From Bacteroidota bacterium (lineage in GTDB: Bacteria > Bacteroidota > Bacteroidia > Chitinophagales > Chitinophagaceae), in NCBI GenBank assembly GCA_023440945.1, contig JAEZRL010000046.1, positions 1 to 13,752 on the forward strand: a DNA stretch of 13,752 nt. Reading direction: 5' to 3'. Position numbers and translations under genes: made by a program. Shown one piece after another: positions 13,050 to 13,752 of this stretch. Numbering within the stretch: the first letter of the stretch is position 1; every line of letters begins with the position of its first letter. Under the pieces are notes generated by a model that worked only from the letters and a program-made list of their open reading frames with translations, was not told the DNA's origin and ran no database searches.

Positions 13050-13752
13050 ATGAAACTCGTCTTGTTTATTTTAGTTATTTCAACCATGTATAATTCTTAT
13101 AAACCACAACCATTGAAAGCAACACTTGTATTGGATGCGAAAGCAGAATTAGGCGAAGGCTCCATCTGGAATCCCATAGAAAATAAGTTGTATTGGATAA
13201 ATATTGAAGGCAAGACTTTGCATATTTATGATCCGGAAACAAAAAAAGATATTGAGTTTCCAACAGGTTCAAGAATTGGGACTGTAGTACCCGTTAAGGA
13301 TGGAGGCGTGCTTGTTGCGCTTCAGAAAGGCATTTATAAGATGGATACAAACAACGGTGATCTTAGTTTTATTACACAACCAATCCAGGATTCTTCTATT
13401 CGTTTTAATGATGGCAAATGTGATCCTTCTGGTAGATTTTGGGTGGGAACGATGGCATTGGATCAACGTAAAGGTGCAGCGGTTTTATACAGGATGGATA
13501 AAGACAAAAGCATTCACACAATGGTAGAAAATGTTACCATTTCAAATGGCATTGTATGGACTTCTGATAAAAAAAAGATGTATTATATTGATACGCCTAC
13601 AGGTGAAGTGGTTGCTTACGATTACGATGATGCAACAGGTGAAATAAGCAATAAAAGAGTTGCTGTTAAGGTAGAAGATGGTTCCCCGGATGGAATGACG
13701 ATAGATGAAAATGATCATTTATGGGTGGCACTTTGGGGTGGTAATGCAGTTG
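13050..13752 (+). CDS. SMP-30/gluconolactonase family protein (3' end cut off)
   Basis: SMP-30 family proteins are calcium- or zinc-dependent six-bladed beta-propellers that hydrolyse sugar lactones such as gluconolactone. The visible 234 codons start with a hydrophobic segment (MKLVLFILVISTMY), a possible weak signal peptide or anchor, and then the propeller begins at ATLVLDAKAELGEGSIWNP. The expected metal and catalytic positions are present: Glu36 (GEGSIW), Asn120 (RFNDGKCDPSGRFWVG), Asn166 (TISNGIVW) and Asp214 (SPDGMTID). These correspond to Glu18, Asn103, Asn154 and Asp204 of human SMP30 by motif. The gene runs off the right edge; about 60-80 residues are probably missing. The start ATG at 13050 follows a duplicated 15-bp promoter-like sequence. 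Physiological substrate is unknown; a role in sugar acid metabolism is the default guess. Confidence 0.92.
   Translation, partial: MKLVLFILVISTMYNSYKPQPLKATLVLDAKAELGEGSIWNPIENKLYWINIEGKTLHIYDPETKKDIEFPTGSRIGTVVPVKDGGVLVALQKGIYKMDTNNGDLSFITQPIQDSSIRFNDGKCDPSGRFWVGTMALDQRKGAAVLYRMDKDKSIHTMVENVTISNGIVWTSDKKKMYYIDTPTGEVVAYDYDDATGEISNKRVAVKVEDGSPDGMTIDENDHLWVALWGGNAV

Overview
The window looks like a chromosomal segment from a member of the Bacteroidota, most likely family Chitinophagaceae. That placement is my inference. It rests on moderately AT-rich DNA, on TAnnTTTG-type -7 promoter elements in front of several genes, on a BatD-type protein, on an enolase gene followed by a one-helix DivIC/FtsB-like gene, and on DUF3109-like and HAMP-less histidine kinase proteins of types common there. 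I see no tRNA, rRNA, CRISPR array, transposase or phage gene.

Layout: 1-474 (-) is the N-terminal part of ruvA, cut by the window edge. 671-1663 (+) is fabH. 1812-3569 (-) is a secreted family 9 glycoside hydrolase, divergent from galM (3730-4773, +). 4774-5340 is the largest gene-free stretch. It holds a striking 21-bp minisatellite organised into 84-bp higher-order units, fused at its left side to what looks like the 3' end of a minus-strand coiled-coil gene. 5341-5928 (+) is a cysteine-rich DUF3109-like protein. 5977-6879 (+) is a beta-hydroxyacid dehydrogenase-type oxidoreductase. 7060-8343 (+) is enolase with a long, apparently structured leader, followed by a clear intrinsic terminator that abuts the DivIC/FtsB-like division gene (8418-8738, +). 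8829-9059 (+) is a small anti-sigma-like acidic protein. 9260-10738 (+) is a stand-alone BatD-type membrane protein whose 3' end overlaps the convergent response regulator gene. 10720-12406 (-) is a kinase/regulator two-component operon. 12551-12955 (+) is a small CxxC membrane protein, and 13050 to the window end (+) is an SMP-30/gluconolactonase-family protein, truncated on the right.

Most genes are housekeeping or general functions: recombination, fatty acid initiation, glycolysis, cell division and envelope stress. There is a light carbohydrate theme: GH9 releases beta-glucan oligosaccharides, GalM interconverts sugar anomers, enolase runs lower glycolysis, and SMP-30 proteins hydrolyse sugar lactones. 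The genes are not arranged as one polysaccharide utilisation locus. The part most worth a second look is the 21-bp/84-bp array: its period is exactly one coiled-coil heptad, it carries perfect palindromes, and it keeps a long basic reading frame open without any visible start codon.
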